Below are positions 33,966-45,193 of a stretch of DNA of 64,000 bases, one piece after another. A program made the translations under genes and the position numbers. The notes below the pieces were generated by a model. That model did no database searches, had not been told where the DNA came from, and was given only the letters and a program-made list of their open reading frames with translations. Every line of letters starts with the position of its first letter. Position 1 is the first letter of the stretch. The stretch is from Petunia secreta (Eukaryota; Streptophyta; Magnoliopsida; Solanales; Solanaceae), in assembly GCA_029990175.1 (NCBI GenBank), contig JARKIP010000211.1, forward strand, positions 62,001-126,000, written 5' to 3'.

Positions 33966-34374
33966 GTGATAACCCTTCACCGGCGCGGGACTCTCATCAA
34001 CCGCCGGGAAGTATATGTCAACTCACAGCCAGAGTACAATTCTCAGATCCTCAATGCAATACCAACAACAGGACATAACATATAATATAGAATGTAAATC
34101 CAAAGCTAAAGCGTAATGAGTACGCCTATCGGCAGCTACACACGTAAGGAACACGTGGTAGAAAATCCACGAGGCCAAGTGCCTCCAAAGAAATTGTTAT
34201 AAACACTTACCGTATTCCAAAGTTAGCCCTGCTACTCAACAACTGCTTTTTCCTTTGGATTAACTACCAGACGATCCCGCTCTATTCAATAAGCAAAAAA
34301 ATTATATCAAATAAAGCTAAAGGCTTTCTTCCTTATGTCTTAGGGCAATCCAGTTAGGAACCTGATACCCTATT

Positions 34375-36849
34375 TGTAACGACCTCAAATAGTCGTTTCG
34401 GGAATCAAGACCTCAATTTTCGTGTCGACAATCCCAAAAGCTCCGTAAGGTCCATTATGACATGCCTGAAAATTTTTAGCTAAAACGAACTCTGTTTAAT
34501 AGGTATAGGAGAAAGACATCCGTTTTGGATATTCGTTAAGGCTAAAAGAGGTTTCAGAGTTCGATTTGAGCAAATGAGCTCTGTTGTGAAATCTGAAAGT
34601 TGTGTTAGGTTCATATGGTAATTTATGACCTGTAGCAATCTTCAGAAGTGAAAACGGACCTCGTTTGATAGAACTTTTGATAAAGTCTCCGTTGCGGAAG
34701 TTTAAAAAGGTTAAAAGAGGTTTTCGAGCTCGGTTTGAGTAAACGAACTCCGATGAGAGATCTGAGGGTTCTGTTAGGTTCGTATCGTCATTTGTGACCT
34801 ATAGCAACTTTCGAATTTGGATTCTGGGGTTGTTTGATTAAAATTAGCTATTTTGGCGAAAGTCGAAATTTGACCCTTTCCCGTGGGACCCACTTTTTGA
34901 GTTCTAGAGATCCGAATTGAGTTTCGTCTTGACGAGCATGTCACACAAGTCTTGCATGACTTGTGTACAAAATTTGGGGTCATTCCGAGCTTCGTAGGGT
35001 CCCGTTTGGACCCAAAAACAGTGGCTGACCTGGTGCAAAGCCAAAAAAAAGCTGCTGAATTCTGTTTTTACTGTTCAGCCGGAAAGAAATTGATTTTTCA
35101 GATCAATCCATAAGGAATTGGAAAAAAGTCAAAACATGAAAGTTGTAGCACTTTGAGTTTTGGTTGTAATGCCACCAACCTCGTATTATTTGTGTATTTC
35201 TATGAAATGTTATGGATATTTTACTGAAAGCTATCCAGTGAGGTACAATTTGGACAGCATGTGGTACAACTCTTTAAAGCTGCGGGCTGCTATATATACT
35301 AGGGCGGGCTTTCATTTTAATTTTCATGTTTTGAGCTTCTAAAAGTGATTCCAAGGGGAATTTGAAGTACTAAAATCAATCCTAAACACAAGGTAACTAT
35401 TCTTACCCATTTTTAACGCTTTAATCCGAGGATCAAAGTGACGATCCTTGGAAAAAGGGTTTGAACCCTAGATTTGTGAAATGGGAAAAATGACCGAGTT
35501 GGACTCGGGTATGTACAATAATGGTACTTTTGGACTCGTGGGAGTATGGGGAGTCCGGAAACATAAATTTTACGGGTTTTTGGGTACGTCCGACCCGGGT
35601 TATTTTGGTAAATTGCCTCTTAAATTGCGTAAGGGCTTAGAATCCTTTCCTCACATACTTACGAGTGCCACCCTATTTCTTTGGCTCAGAGAGGAGTCTT
35701 ACGGAGGCACATCGTTTGGGAAAGGAGGTCGTTCCTTAGCCACTTGAGCCGATTTTGAGGTAAGTGAGACTTGACCTCTATTTTGCTTGCGGATAAGATT
35801 TGATCTTGCTAAGTAAGATGTCGAGTACTTAATTGACTAGCATTGTCTAGTAGATAGTATTATGTACTACTCGTTATATTTATACAAAAAGGAGAAAGCA
35901 CAAATGTGACTTGTGTATAGTTGATGTTGTGTGCCGGTGTATTATTGATATGCTCTAGGGACAGAGGCCGGTGGTGCGTTATGACCTAGAAGCAAAATTC
36001 CATCTAGGGGCAGAGGCCGGTGGTGCGTTATGACCTAGATGTGGAGACTTATAGGGACAGAGGCTTGTGGTGCGTTATGACCTATAAGTAAAGTTGTTTA
36101 TAGGGACAGAGGCCTGTGGTGCGTTATGACCTATAAACAAAGCCGCACAGGGTGTGTGCTTATGCTATGTGCTAGGTATATCATTACCTACGTGGTATGC
36201 GCGATATATCATCGCCATGCTGTGTGTTTATTATATTATTGCTTATGCCATAGTATCAATATAATATTGTATATGCTGCCTATATTATGTATCTTTATAC
36301 TATTGACCATGTTATATATTCGCGTATTATTGCTTGTGTTGTTGTATAATTATATTATCGCATGTAATGTTTATGGGTTACTGTAAATGTGTGGATTGTA
36401 CTTCCGTTATCTGCTTATGCATTATCAAAGACTTGTCCCGAAAGGGTAATTTAGCGGGCCTGTCGATGATCTTACTGTGCCTTGGCTCATAACTTACTGT
36501 TTAAATGTGCAGATCCTTCTACTAGTCGGACAGCTGGACTTATCTGATCCGTTCGAGGCTGTGGCTATTTTTTCTTGAGGTGAGCCAACCGCATGGTTCG
36601 CGGTGGCATACCGTCTGATCCACCTTAGTGTTTAGTCGCTTCCTACATCTTGTATTATATATTATATATATCGGATGTCAGAATTCATAGATTCTCTATT
36701 GACACTGTATTTCGGGTGGATGTCTACACCTACATTTTATTGAAATATTTCTATCTAAATTATTATTATGAGTCAGTTTAATTATTCGTGGTTCGCCTAA
36801 GGATGTAACACTTAGGTGCCATCACGGCCCCGATAATTGGGTCGTGACA
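34375..36849 (+). repeat. Left LTR of the Tekay-type element (2475 bp)
   Basis: Direct-repeat partner of 41470-43898. It holds four units of a roughly 48-bp tandem repeat at 35955-36140; the right LTR has fewer. Confidence 0.88.
35955..36140 (+). repeat. Tandem repeat with inverted ends inside the LTR
   Basis: Four units read CTAGGGACAGAGGCCGGTGG...GTTATGACCTAG or the TATAGGG...ACCTATA variant. The ends of each unit are inverted repeats, so each could fold as a hairpin. About three units are present at 43056-43190. Confidence 0.75.
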
Positions 36850-36852
36850 AAT

Positions 36853-36864
36853 TGGTATCAGAGC
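36853..36864 (+). other. Primer-binding site (tRNA-Met type)
   Basis: TGGTATCAGAGC, three bases after the LTR end. Confidence 0.9.
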
Positions 36865-37060
36865 CCTAGGTTGTAAGTCGAGTCTTAGGGAGTCAATGGA
36901 GCAGTGTCCGAGCAGAGTCTTGTTTATGGGTATGTTGTGGACCATACTTATAAGCAAGAGGCTGCAAAGGCATTTTAGGAAGAGTTGTTTCCCTTCATTT
37001 CATCTCTTCTCGTGCTATGATGCTTACATAGATGCTAATCCTTTAATGTGATTATGACAG

Positions 37061-40000
37061 ATGGTGAGAACACGATCGTCCTCTGCTTCGGGAGCTGGTG
37101 ACATACTGACTGAGTCGGTCCGTGGGAGAGCTGTGCGTAGCACACGAACTGGTGCGCGGGCACCTACTCAGCCAAGAGCGGCTACTACCAGAGCTTCTGT
37201 GGGCAGACCTCCTGCTGCCAGACAGACTAGTACAGTGCCACCGGTGTCTTCTGAGATACCCGTCACACATGTCCCATCGACTATGCCTTCTCTTGTGCCG
37301 GTTACAACGGTATCTATTTCTGCAGATGTGCTATTGCAGATGATGGGCATGGTTGGATCTCAGGCCTCGCCTATGGGCGATATGCCAGTACCTTCTACGG
37401 TACCCCAGCCAGTTACTCCAGCTATGAGTACGCCGACTCCTGAGGCTACTCCGGTGATTCCTCAGTCTACTCCAGTTATTAGTCCTATTGCTCAGCCTTC
37501 CACTTTGGCTCCTCAGTCGGGTATTCAATTGGGTCATTCTATTCCTGCTCTTTCTATGAGTGACAAGGAGGTAGCTCGAAGGATTGAGTCCTTTATGAAG
37601 CTCAAGCCTCCCGAGTTCGATGGTACCCCAGCTATTTGCACTGCCCAGAGGTATATTCAGAAATGTGAGAAGATATTTTCTGTATTGGGTACTAGGGACA
37701 CCCTTGGGGTGAGATGTGCTTCTTTCCGTTTGTCCGGTGATGCTGAGACTTGCTGGTCTTCTATGATGAGACAGAGGTCGAGTGATCTTCCTCCCTTGAC
37801 TTGGACCGAGTTCGTTGCTATGTTTATGAGTAGATTTGTGCCTCAGAGTCATCTTGATGCCCAGAGACGCGAGTTTGAGTTGTTGAGACAGGGAGGCATG
37901 TCCGTGACTGCTTATGATACCAGATTTTTAGAGTTATCTCAGTATGCGCCTGTTATGGTTATGCTGGAGAGAGACAAGTTTCTTAGATTTGTTGAGGGTC
38001 TTCACCCTCGTCTTCAGGTGGCTATTGCCTCACATATTGGCAACAAGTCTTATTATGATGTGGTTGATATTGCGAGGCGTATGGAGGACATTCATACTAG
38101 AGCAGATGCAGAGAGGGCGAGCAAGAGGGTGCGATATTCTGGTACTTCTGGTGGCCCCTCACATGGTGGCCAGAGTTTTCGTGGTCATACTCAGCCTAGG
38201 CTTCCCCAAGCCGCTGCTTTACCATCTCAGGGTACTTCGTCGGGTGTTCAGAGGCGTGGGGATTCATCTCAGTCTGTTCCACCTGTTTGTGGGAGATGCC
38301 GTCAGAGGCACTATGGGAGGTGCAGGCTCGGAGGTGGACGCGGAGGAGGCGTTAGTAAGGCTTGTTACCAGTGTGGGGATCCCAGGCACTTTGTTAGGGA
38401 TTGCCCCTATGTTACTTCATCTGGACCTACCTCCGCGGGACATCAGAGTTCTGCTGCTATGGTTCGGTCTTCTCCTCAGGCAGCTAGGCCTGTCACTCAG
38501 GTTCCTCCTAGGCAGCCGGTTCAGAGAGCTCCTGGTCCTGGAGGTTCAGCTCAGGTTTTTGCTATGACACGCCAGGATGCCGAGGCATCCAATGATGTGA
38601 TCACATGTACTCTTTCTGTTTATGGCCGCAGTGCCTTTGCCCTTATAGATCCGGGATCTACTTTCTCTTATGTGTCTCCTGGATTTTCATCTTGCTTGAG
38701 CAAGGATCTGGTTTTTATTGATGCTCCATTTATGGTGGCAACGCCTGTCGGAGATCCTATATGTGTAGATAAAGGGTATCGGGAGTGTGTGATTTCTATT
38801 TGTGGTGTTGAGTCTCTAGTAGATTTGATGTTGCTAGATATGGTGGAATTTGATGTGATCATGGGCATGGATTGGTTGGCATCCTGTCACGCGACGTTGG
38901 ATTGCCATGCCAAGTCCGTGACTATAGGTGCCGAAGGTGAACCTAAGGCTATTTGGAAGGGTTCCAGGTCTTCTTCGAGGAACAAGATCATATCATTCAT
39001 GAAGGCTCAGAAGATGATAGCTCGCGGGTGCGGAGGGTATATTGCTTCTATTCGAGATGTTCGAGTGGAGGAGGTATCTATTGATCGAGTACCGGTAGTA
39101 TGCGAGTATCTGGAGGTCTGTCCGGATGACTTGCCGGGTTTGCCTCCTATGCGGGAGATTGAGTTCTGTATTGATATATTGCCAAGTACTCAGCCTATAT
39201 CTATTCCTCCATATCGTATGGCTCCTGCTGAGTTGAGGGAATTGAAGGAGCAAATTCAAGATTTTCTTGATAAGGGTTTCATTAGACCCAGTGTGTCTCC
39301 TTGGGGTGCTCCGGTTCTTTTTGTAAAGAAGAAGGATGGTTCTATACGCATGTGCATTGATTATCGGCAATTGAACAAAGTGACTATCAAGAATAGGTAT
39401 CCTTTACCGCGTATAGATGATTTATTTGATCAGTTTCAGGGTGCTACTCATTTTTCCAAGATTGACTTGAGATCGAGGTATCATCAGTTAAGGATTCGGT
39501 CTGAGGATATTTCTAAGACTGCTTTCCGTACGAGATATGGGCACTATGAGTTTCTTGTCATGTCATTTGGGCTTACAAATGCTCCGGCCGCCTTTATAGA
39601 TCTTATGAACTGTGTGTTCCAGCCATATCTTGATTCTTTTATTATTGTGTTCATTGATGACATCCTTATATATTCAAGGAGCCGAGGGGAGCATGAGCAT
39701 CACTTGAAGATTATCCTTCAGACCTTGAGAGACCATGAATTGTATGCTAAATTCTCTAAATGTGAGTTCTGGCTGGATACCGTGTCGTTCCTTGGTCACC
39801 ACGTGACCAAGGACGGTATTAGTGTTGATCCCAAGAAAGTGGAGGCCGTTCAGAATTGGCCTAGGCCTACTTCTCCTACAGAGATTCGGAGTTTCTTAGG
39901 CTTGGCAGGTTATTATCGGCGATTCGTGGAGGGATTTTCTTCCATATCAGCACCACTGACTAAATTGACGCAGAAGAATGTTCCTTTTCTATTGTCTGCT

Positions 40001-40507
40001 GCTTGTGAGTCTAGCTTTCAGAGGCTCAAGACTGTCTTGACTACAGCACCTGTATTGGCCTTGCCTAGTGGATCCGGGGGATTCACAGTCTATTGTGATG
40101 CTTCTGGTATTGGCTTAGATGGTGTTTTGATGCAGAATGGCAAGGTGATAGCTTATGCCTCGAGAAAACTGAAAGTGCATGAGAATAACTACCCTGTCCA
40201 AGATCTAGAGTTATTGGCGGTGGTATTTGCATTGAAGTTGTGGAGGCATTATTTATATGGTGAGCCTTGTGAGATTTTCACTGATCATAAGAGTCTCCAG
40301 TATCTGTTCACCCAGAAGGACTTGAACGGGAGACAGCGCCGATGGTTGGAGTTGCTTAAGGATTATGACATCGCTATTCGGTATCATCCCGGGAAAGCTA
40401 ATGTTGTGGCTGATGCTCTGAGCAGGAAGTCTATGGGTAGCCTTGCCTATCTTGATGTTGATATGAGACCACTAGCTCGAGAGTTGCAGGCCTTATCCAT
40501 TAGTTGA
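37061..40507 (+). CDS. Gag-protease-RT-RNase H polyprotein of a chromovirus (1148 aa)
   Basis: It starts at an ATG about 200 bases after the PBS (MVRTRSSSASGAGD). Order: Ser/Thr/Pro-rich N-terminus (1-170); gag core (KLKPPEFDGT, then FRLSGDAETCWSSM; about 180-360); zinc knuckle CYQCGDPRHFVRDCP from C435; protease with D530 in LIDPGSTFSYVS; reverse transcriptase with FIDDILIYS (D866, D867); RNase H with D1013 in CDASGIG, then FTDHKSLQY and YHPGKANVVADALSRK. The stop at 40505-40507 falls where the integrase should begin. Gag forms the particle, protease cleaves it, and RT/RNase H copy the RNA. The open length is striking given the LTR divergence. Confidence 0.9.
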   Translation: MVRTRSSSASGAGDILTESVRGRAVRSTRTGARAPTQPRAATTRASVGRPPAARQTSTVPPVSSEIPVTHVPSTMPSLVPVTTVSISADVLLQMMGMVGSQASPMGDMPVPSTVPQPVTPAMSTPTPEATPVIPQSTPVISPIAQPSTLAPQSGIQLGHSIPALSMSDKEVARRIESFMKLKPPEFDGTPAICTAQRYIQKCEKIFSVLGTRDTLGVRCASFRLSGDAETCWSSMMRQRSSDLPPLTWTEFVAMFMSRFVPQSHLDAQRREFELLRQGGMSVTAYDTRFLELSQYAPVMVMLERDKFLRFVEGLHPRLQVAIASHIGNKSYYDVVDIARRMEDIHTRADAERASKRVRYSGTSGGPSHGGQSFRGHTQPRLPQAAALPSQGTSSGVQRRGDSSQSVPPVCGRCRQRHYGRCRLGGGRGGGVSKACYQCGDPRHFVRDCPYVTSSGPTSAGHQSSAAMVRSSPQAARPVTQVPPRQPVQRAPGPGGSAQVFAMTRQDAEASNDVITCTLSVYGRSAFALIDPGSTFSYVSPGFSSCLSKDLVFIDAPFMVATPVGDPICVDKGYRECVISICGVESLVDLMLLDMVEFDVIMGMDWLASCHATLDCHAKSVTIGAEGEPKAIWKGSRSSSRNKIISFMKAQKMIARGCGGYIASIRDVRVEEVSIDRVPVVCEYLEVCPDDLPGLPPMREIEFCIDILPSTQPISIPPYRMAPAELRELKEQIQDFLDKGFIRPSVSPWGAPVLFVKKKDGSIRMCIDYRQLNKVTIKNRYPLPRIDDLFDQFQGATHFSKIDLRSRYHQLRIRSEDISKTAFRTRYGHYEFLVMSFGLTNAPAAFIDLMNCVFQPYLDSFIIVFIDDILIYSRSRGEHEHHLKIILQTLRDHELYAKFSKCEFWLDTVSFLGHHVTKDGISVDPKKVEAVQNWPRPTSPTEIRSFLGLAGYYRRFVEGFSSISAPLTKLTQKNVPFLLSAACESSFQRLKTVLTTAPVLALPSGSGGFTVYCDASGIGLDGVLMQNGKVIAYASRKLKVHENNYPVQDLELLAVVFALKLWRHYLYGEPCEIFTDHKSLQYLFTQKDLNGRQRRWLELLKDYDIAIRYHPGKANVVADALSRKSMGSLAYLDVDMRPLARELQALSIS

Positions 40508-41334
40508 GTGCGATTTGATGATTCTGTGCCAGACCGAGTTTTTGTTTATATAAGGACTTAGTCATCCCTAGCTTCCCAGATCAAGGAAAAGCAATTTGAT
40601 GATTCATATTTGCGTGATATTCGAGATAGAGTTTTAAGTGGGGGAGTGACCACATTTATGATCGGAGATGATGGTGTACTGCGGCTCAACGGTCGTTTGA
40701 GGCATTATATGGCCGCCGATGTCGTTCTCTAGTTGGTTGGTTTGAACCAGGAGAGGTGAAGGTGTTGGGTCCGGATCTAGTTTAGCAGACCTTAGATAAG
40801 GTCCGAATCATTCAGGATCGGCTCTGCGCAGCTCAGAGTCGACAGATATCTTATGCAGATCGGAGGAGGAGAGATTTGGTGTTTATGGTAGGTGACTGGG
40901 TGTTTCTTAAAGTATCACCGACGAAGGGTGTTATGAGATTCGGGAAAAAGGGCAAGCTTAGTCCGAGGTTCATTGGTCCTTCTGAGGTCTTGGAGCGCAT
41001 TGGCGCTGTTGCATATAGGCTTGCTTTGCCTCCATCTCTGTCAGTTCATCCGGTATTCCACGTATCTATGCTCCGAAAGTATGTTCATGATCCATCCCAT
41101 GTGATTGATATGGCTTCTGTCAATATCGACGAGGACTTGGCTTACTTGGAGGAGCCGATTGCTATTGCGGCTAGAGAGATCCATAAGCTAAGGTCGAAAG
41201 AGATCCCGTTGGTTAAAGTGCTATGGAAGAATCTTCCTAGCGAAGAGGCCACTTGGGAACTCGAGTCCGACATGCGGGAGAAGTATCCTCGCCTTTTCGA
41301 TAATTCAGGTTTGATTTCAATCTCTAAAGCCTGA
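40508..41334 (+). pseudogene. Remnant of chromovirus integrase: C-terminal domain and chromodomain
   Basis: After RNase H, short broken frames give IKEKQFDDSYLRDIRDRVL and DDGVLRLNGRL (start of the integrase N-terminal region), then stops. The HHCC finger and the whole D,D-35-E core are absent. 40876-41334 is open: VGDWVFLKVSPTKGVMRFGK, SPRFIGPSEVLERIGAVAYR, and a chromodomain (VKVLWKNLPSEEATWELESD). Chromodomains guide integration toward marked chromatin; without the core this copy cannot integrate by itself. Confidence 0.8.
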
Positions 41335-41456
41335 AAGTTATGTTGTTATTTATGATTTCGGATAGTAGCGAGTGTCCTCGAAATCCGTGTAATTATTTTC
41401 GTGAAAATGTGAATCTTACCTTAGACTCGGGCTCGTCCGAGGACGAACGAGAGTCT

Positions 41457-41469
41457 AAGTGGGGGAGAT
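41457..41469 (+). other. Polypurine tract
   Basis: AAGTGGGGGAGAT directly before the right LTR. Confidence 0.85.
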
Positions 41470-43898
41470 TGTAACGACCTCAAATAGTCGTTTCGGGAAT
41501 CAGGACCTCGATTTGCGTGTCGACAATCCCAAAAGCTCCGTAAGGTCCATTATGATATGCCTAAAATTTTTTAGCTAAAACGAACTCTGTTAGATAGGTA
41601 TCGGAGAAAGACATCCGTTTCGGATATTCGTTAAGGCTAAAAGAGGTTTCAGAGCTCGATTTGAGCAAATGAGCTCTGATGTGAAATCTGAAAGTTGCGT
41701 TAGGTTCGTATGGTAATTTATGACCTGTAGCAACCTTGAGAAGTGAAAATGGACCTCGTTTGATAGGACTTTTGATAAAGTCTCCGTTGCGGAAGTTTAA
41801 AAAGGTTAAAAGAGGTTTTCGAGCTCGATTTGAGTAAACGAACTCCGATGAGAGATCTGAGGGTTCCCTTAGGTTCGTATCGTCATTTGTGACTTGTAGC
41901 AACTTTCGAATTTGGATTCTGGTGTCGTTTGATTAAAATTCGCTATTTTGGCGAAAGTCGAAATTTGACCCTTTCCCGTGGGACCTACGTTTTGAGTTCT
42001 AGAGATCCGAATTGAGTTTCGTCTTGACGAGCATGTCACACAAGTCTTGTATGACTTGTGTACAAAATTTGGGGTCATTCTGAGCTTTGTAGGGTCCCGT
42101 TTGGACCCAAAAATAGTGGCTGACCTGGTGCGAAGCCAAAAAAAAGCTGCTGAATTCTGTTTTTACTATTCAGCCGGAAAGAAATCGATTTTTCAGATCA
42201 ATCCATAAGGAATTGGAAAGAAGTCAAAACATGAAGGTTGTAGCTCTTTGAGTTGTGGTTCTAATGCCACTAACCGCGTATCATTTGGACATTTTTATGA
42301 AAAGTTATGGATATTTTACTGAAAGCTATCTAGTGAGGTACAATTTGGACAGCATGTGGTACAACTCTTTAAAGCTGCGGGCTGCTATATATACTAGGGC
42401 GGGCATTCATTTTTATTTTCATGTTTTGAGCTTCTAAAAAGTGATTCCAAGGGGAATTTGAAGTACCAAAATCATTCCTAAACAAATGGTGACTATTCTT
42501 ACCCATTTTTAACGCTTTAATCCGAGGATCAAAGTGACGATCCTTGGAAAGAGGGTTTGAACCCTTAGATTTGTGAAATGGGAAAAATGACCGAGTTGGA
42601 CTCGGGTATGTACAATAATGGTACTTTTGGACTCGTGGGAGTATGGGGAGTCCGGAAACATAAATTTTACGGGTTTTTGGGTACGTCCGACCCGGGGGTA
42701 TTTTGGTAAATTGCCTCTTAAATTGTGTAAGGGCTTAGAATCCTTTCCTCACATGCTTACGAGTGCGACACTATTTCTTTGGCTCAGAGAGGAGTCTTAC
42801 GTAGGCACATCGTTTGGGAAAGGAGGTCGTTCCTTAGCCACTTGAGCCGATTTTGAGGTAAGTGAGACTTGACCTCTATTTTGCTTGCGGATAAGATTTG
42901 ATCTTGCTAAGTAAGATGTCGAGTACTTAATTGACTAGCATTGTCTAGTAGATAGTATTATGTACTACTCGTTATATTTATACAAAATGGAGAAAGCACA
43001 AACGTGACTTGTGTATAGTCGATGTTGTGTGCCGGTATATTATTGATATGCTCTAGGGACAGTGGCCGGTAGTGCGTTATGACCTAGATGTGGAGACTTA
43101 TAGGGACAGAAGCTTTTGGTGCGTTATGGCCTATAAGTAAAGTTGTTTATAGGGACAGAGGCCTGTGGTGCGTTATGACCTATAAACAAAGCAGCACAGG
43201 GTGTGTGCTTATGCTATGTGCTAGGTATATCATTACCTATGTGGTATGCGAGATATATCATCGCCATGCTGTGTGTTTATTATATTATTGCTTATGCCTC
43301 AGTATCAATATAATATTGTATATGCTGCCTATATTATGTATCTTTATATTATTGACCATGTTATGTATTCGCGTATTATTGCTTGTGTTGTTGTATAATT
43401 ATATTATCGCATGTAATGTTTATGGGTTACTGTAAAGGTGTGGATTGTACTTCCGTTATCTGCTTATGCATTATCAAAGACTTATCCCGAAAGGGTAATT
43501 TAGTGGGCCTGTCGATGATCTTACTGGGCTTTGGCTCATAACTTACTGTTTAAATGTACAGATCCTTCTACTAGTCAGACAGCTGGACTTATCTGATCCG
43601 TTCGAGGCTGTGGCTATTTTTGCTTGAGGTGAGCCAACCGCATGATTCGCGGTGGCATACCGTCTGATCCACCTTAGTGTTTAGTCGCTTCCTATATCTT
43701 GTATTATATATTATATATATCGGATGTCAGAATTCGTAGATGCTCTATTGACACTGTATTTCGGGTGGATGTCTACACCTACATTTTATTGAAATATTTC
43801 TATCTAAATTATCATTATGAGTCAGTTTAATTATTCGTGGTTCGCCTAAGGATGTAACACTTAGGTGCCATCACGGTCCCGAAAATTAGGTCGTGACA
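41470..43898 (+). repeat. Right LTR of the Tekay-type element (2429 bp)
   Basis: Collinear with the left LTR and one tandem unit shorter near 43080. It is followed by the CTATT duplicate. Confidence 0.88.
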
Positions 43899-44446
43899 CT
43901 ATTCGCATACGCAATATGCAGGCCAGGCCTATGTACAGGGTTCAAAGTTCCATAACCAAACCCTAAATAAATTACATTTATATGTTGCCCATAACTCACT
44001 GAGTATGAATATATAATCATTTCCAACATCGGGGGCCAATTGACCCTTTAAATTATTAATTTAAGTCATTAGGGCGATGTCTAATATCCCTATTTTTACT
44101 GTAAAAATATTTTCAAACACACGTATTAAGCTAAGATAATGTGTTAACATCATTACCTGGAGATTTGAAGTGGAAATTCCACTATTTTTCCACATTTTTT
44201 CCCTTTTTTCTTCTTTCTTTTCTAATCTTTCTTTTCTAGTCTTTGTATCTCAAATCGGACTCCCGAAACTTCAGATACGAATTAAAAAGAAAAAGCACCA
44301 AATTATTACTCCCTCCATCCCAAAATGAGTGTCTACCTTTCCTTTTTTGTTTGTCCCAAAATGAATGCCTCTTTCCTTTTATGGCACCTCTTTAAATCTA
44401 AGATTTGTTTTGTACCACAGGATTTAAAGACACTGGCCCACATTAC

Positions 44447-45162
44447 TGTTGAACCCCAAAAATTACCCTTTCTTTTAAGAAAAGATAGGTTTCGGGTATA
44501 TTGTTCAACAATATGGGATTCCAAAGGGTTTTCTTTGGAGTCGCCACCTAATTTACGGATTATTAGGAACCTAAGTTAACTAAAGAGTGCAATTTTATTC
44601 TTTTAATTAAATGAAATTAAATTAAAAATCAGAGATTCTTAGGTAAGTGGTTCTTTTATTTCCGAAAGAAGGTTCCTTGCGGGAGCACTTTCGAAAATCC
44701 GCTAAAAGCGGTTAATCAGGCGATTTTCACGAATTCGTTAAGGATAGTAAGTATATAAAATTAATTTTAAATAAAGATGAGAGGAATAAATATAAATAAG
44801 ACAAGATTTTAATTATGCCGATACTTAGATAAATAAATGACCAAATTTAAGGTTAATTAAACGGATAATGAAATAATGATCAATTGATTAATTAATAGAA
44901 TGAGTGAAGGTTAAATGAAGTTAGATAATTAAATAAAACAAACTAGATAAATAATTGGATAATAATAAAGGATTAATTAATTGATTGAATAAATAGATAA
45001 ATAAATAAACAAATAAATAACTTAATTAAATAAATGAATGCTTGCCAATTTTAATTAAATAAAGGAGTAAATGAATAATAATCGATTAATTAAATAAATA
45101 AATGAATAAATATTTAATTGATTAAATAAATGATTAATTGAGATTAAATAAATTAGATTAAG

Positions 45163-45193
<31 letters not shown>

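Larger units (their letters stand above)
34375..43898 (+). mobile_element. Tekay/Del-type chromovirus, integrase core deleted, nested in the solo LTR
   Basis: LTRs 34375-36849 and 41470-43898 run from TGTAACGACC to GGTCGTGACA with TSD CTATT at 34370-34374 and 43899-43903. The PBS TGGTATCAGAGC is at 36853 and the PPT AAGTGGGGGAGAT at 41457. The gag-pol frame is open through RNase H, but the integrase zinc finger and DDE core are missing while the C-terminal domain and chromodomain remain. Early parts of the two LTRs differ at roughly 5 percent by eye, so the insertion is not recent. Confidence 0.88.

Noticed and set aside
33711..33980. ORFs over the GGAATCCTCC repeat (also 62930-63385)
   Set aside because: Open only because the repeat unit is a multiple of three over short distances; both strands are open; no protein family.
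37944..38567. 207-codon ORF inside gag in another frame
   Set aside because: Shadow of the 37061-40507 polyprotein, which has the conserved motifs.
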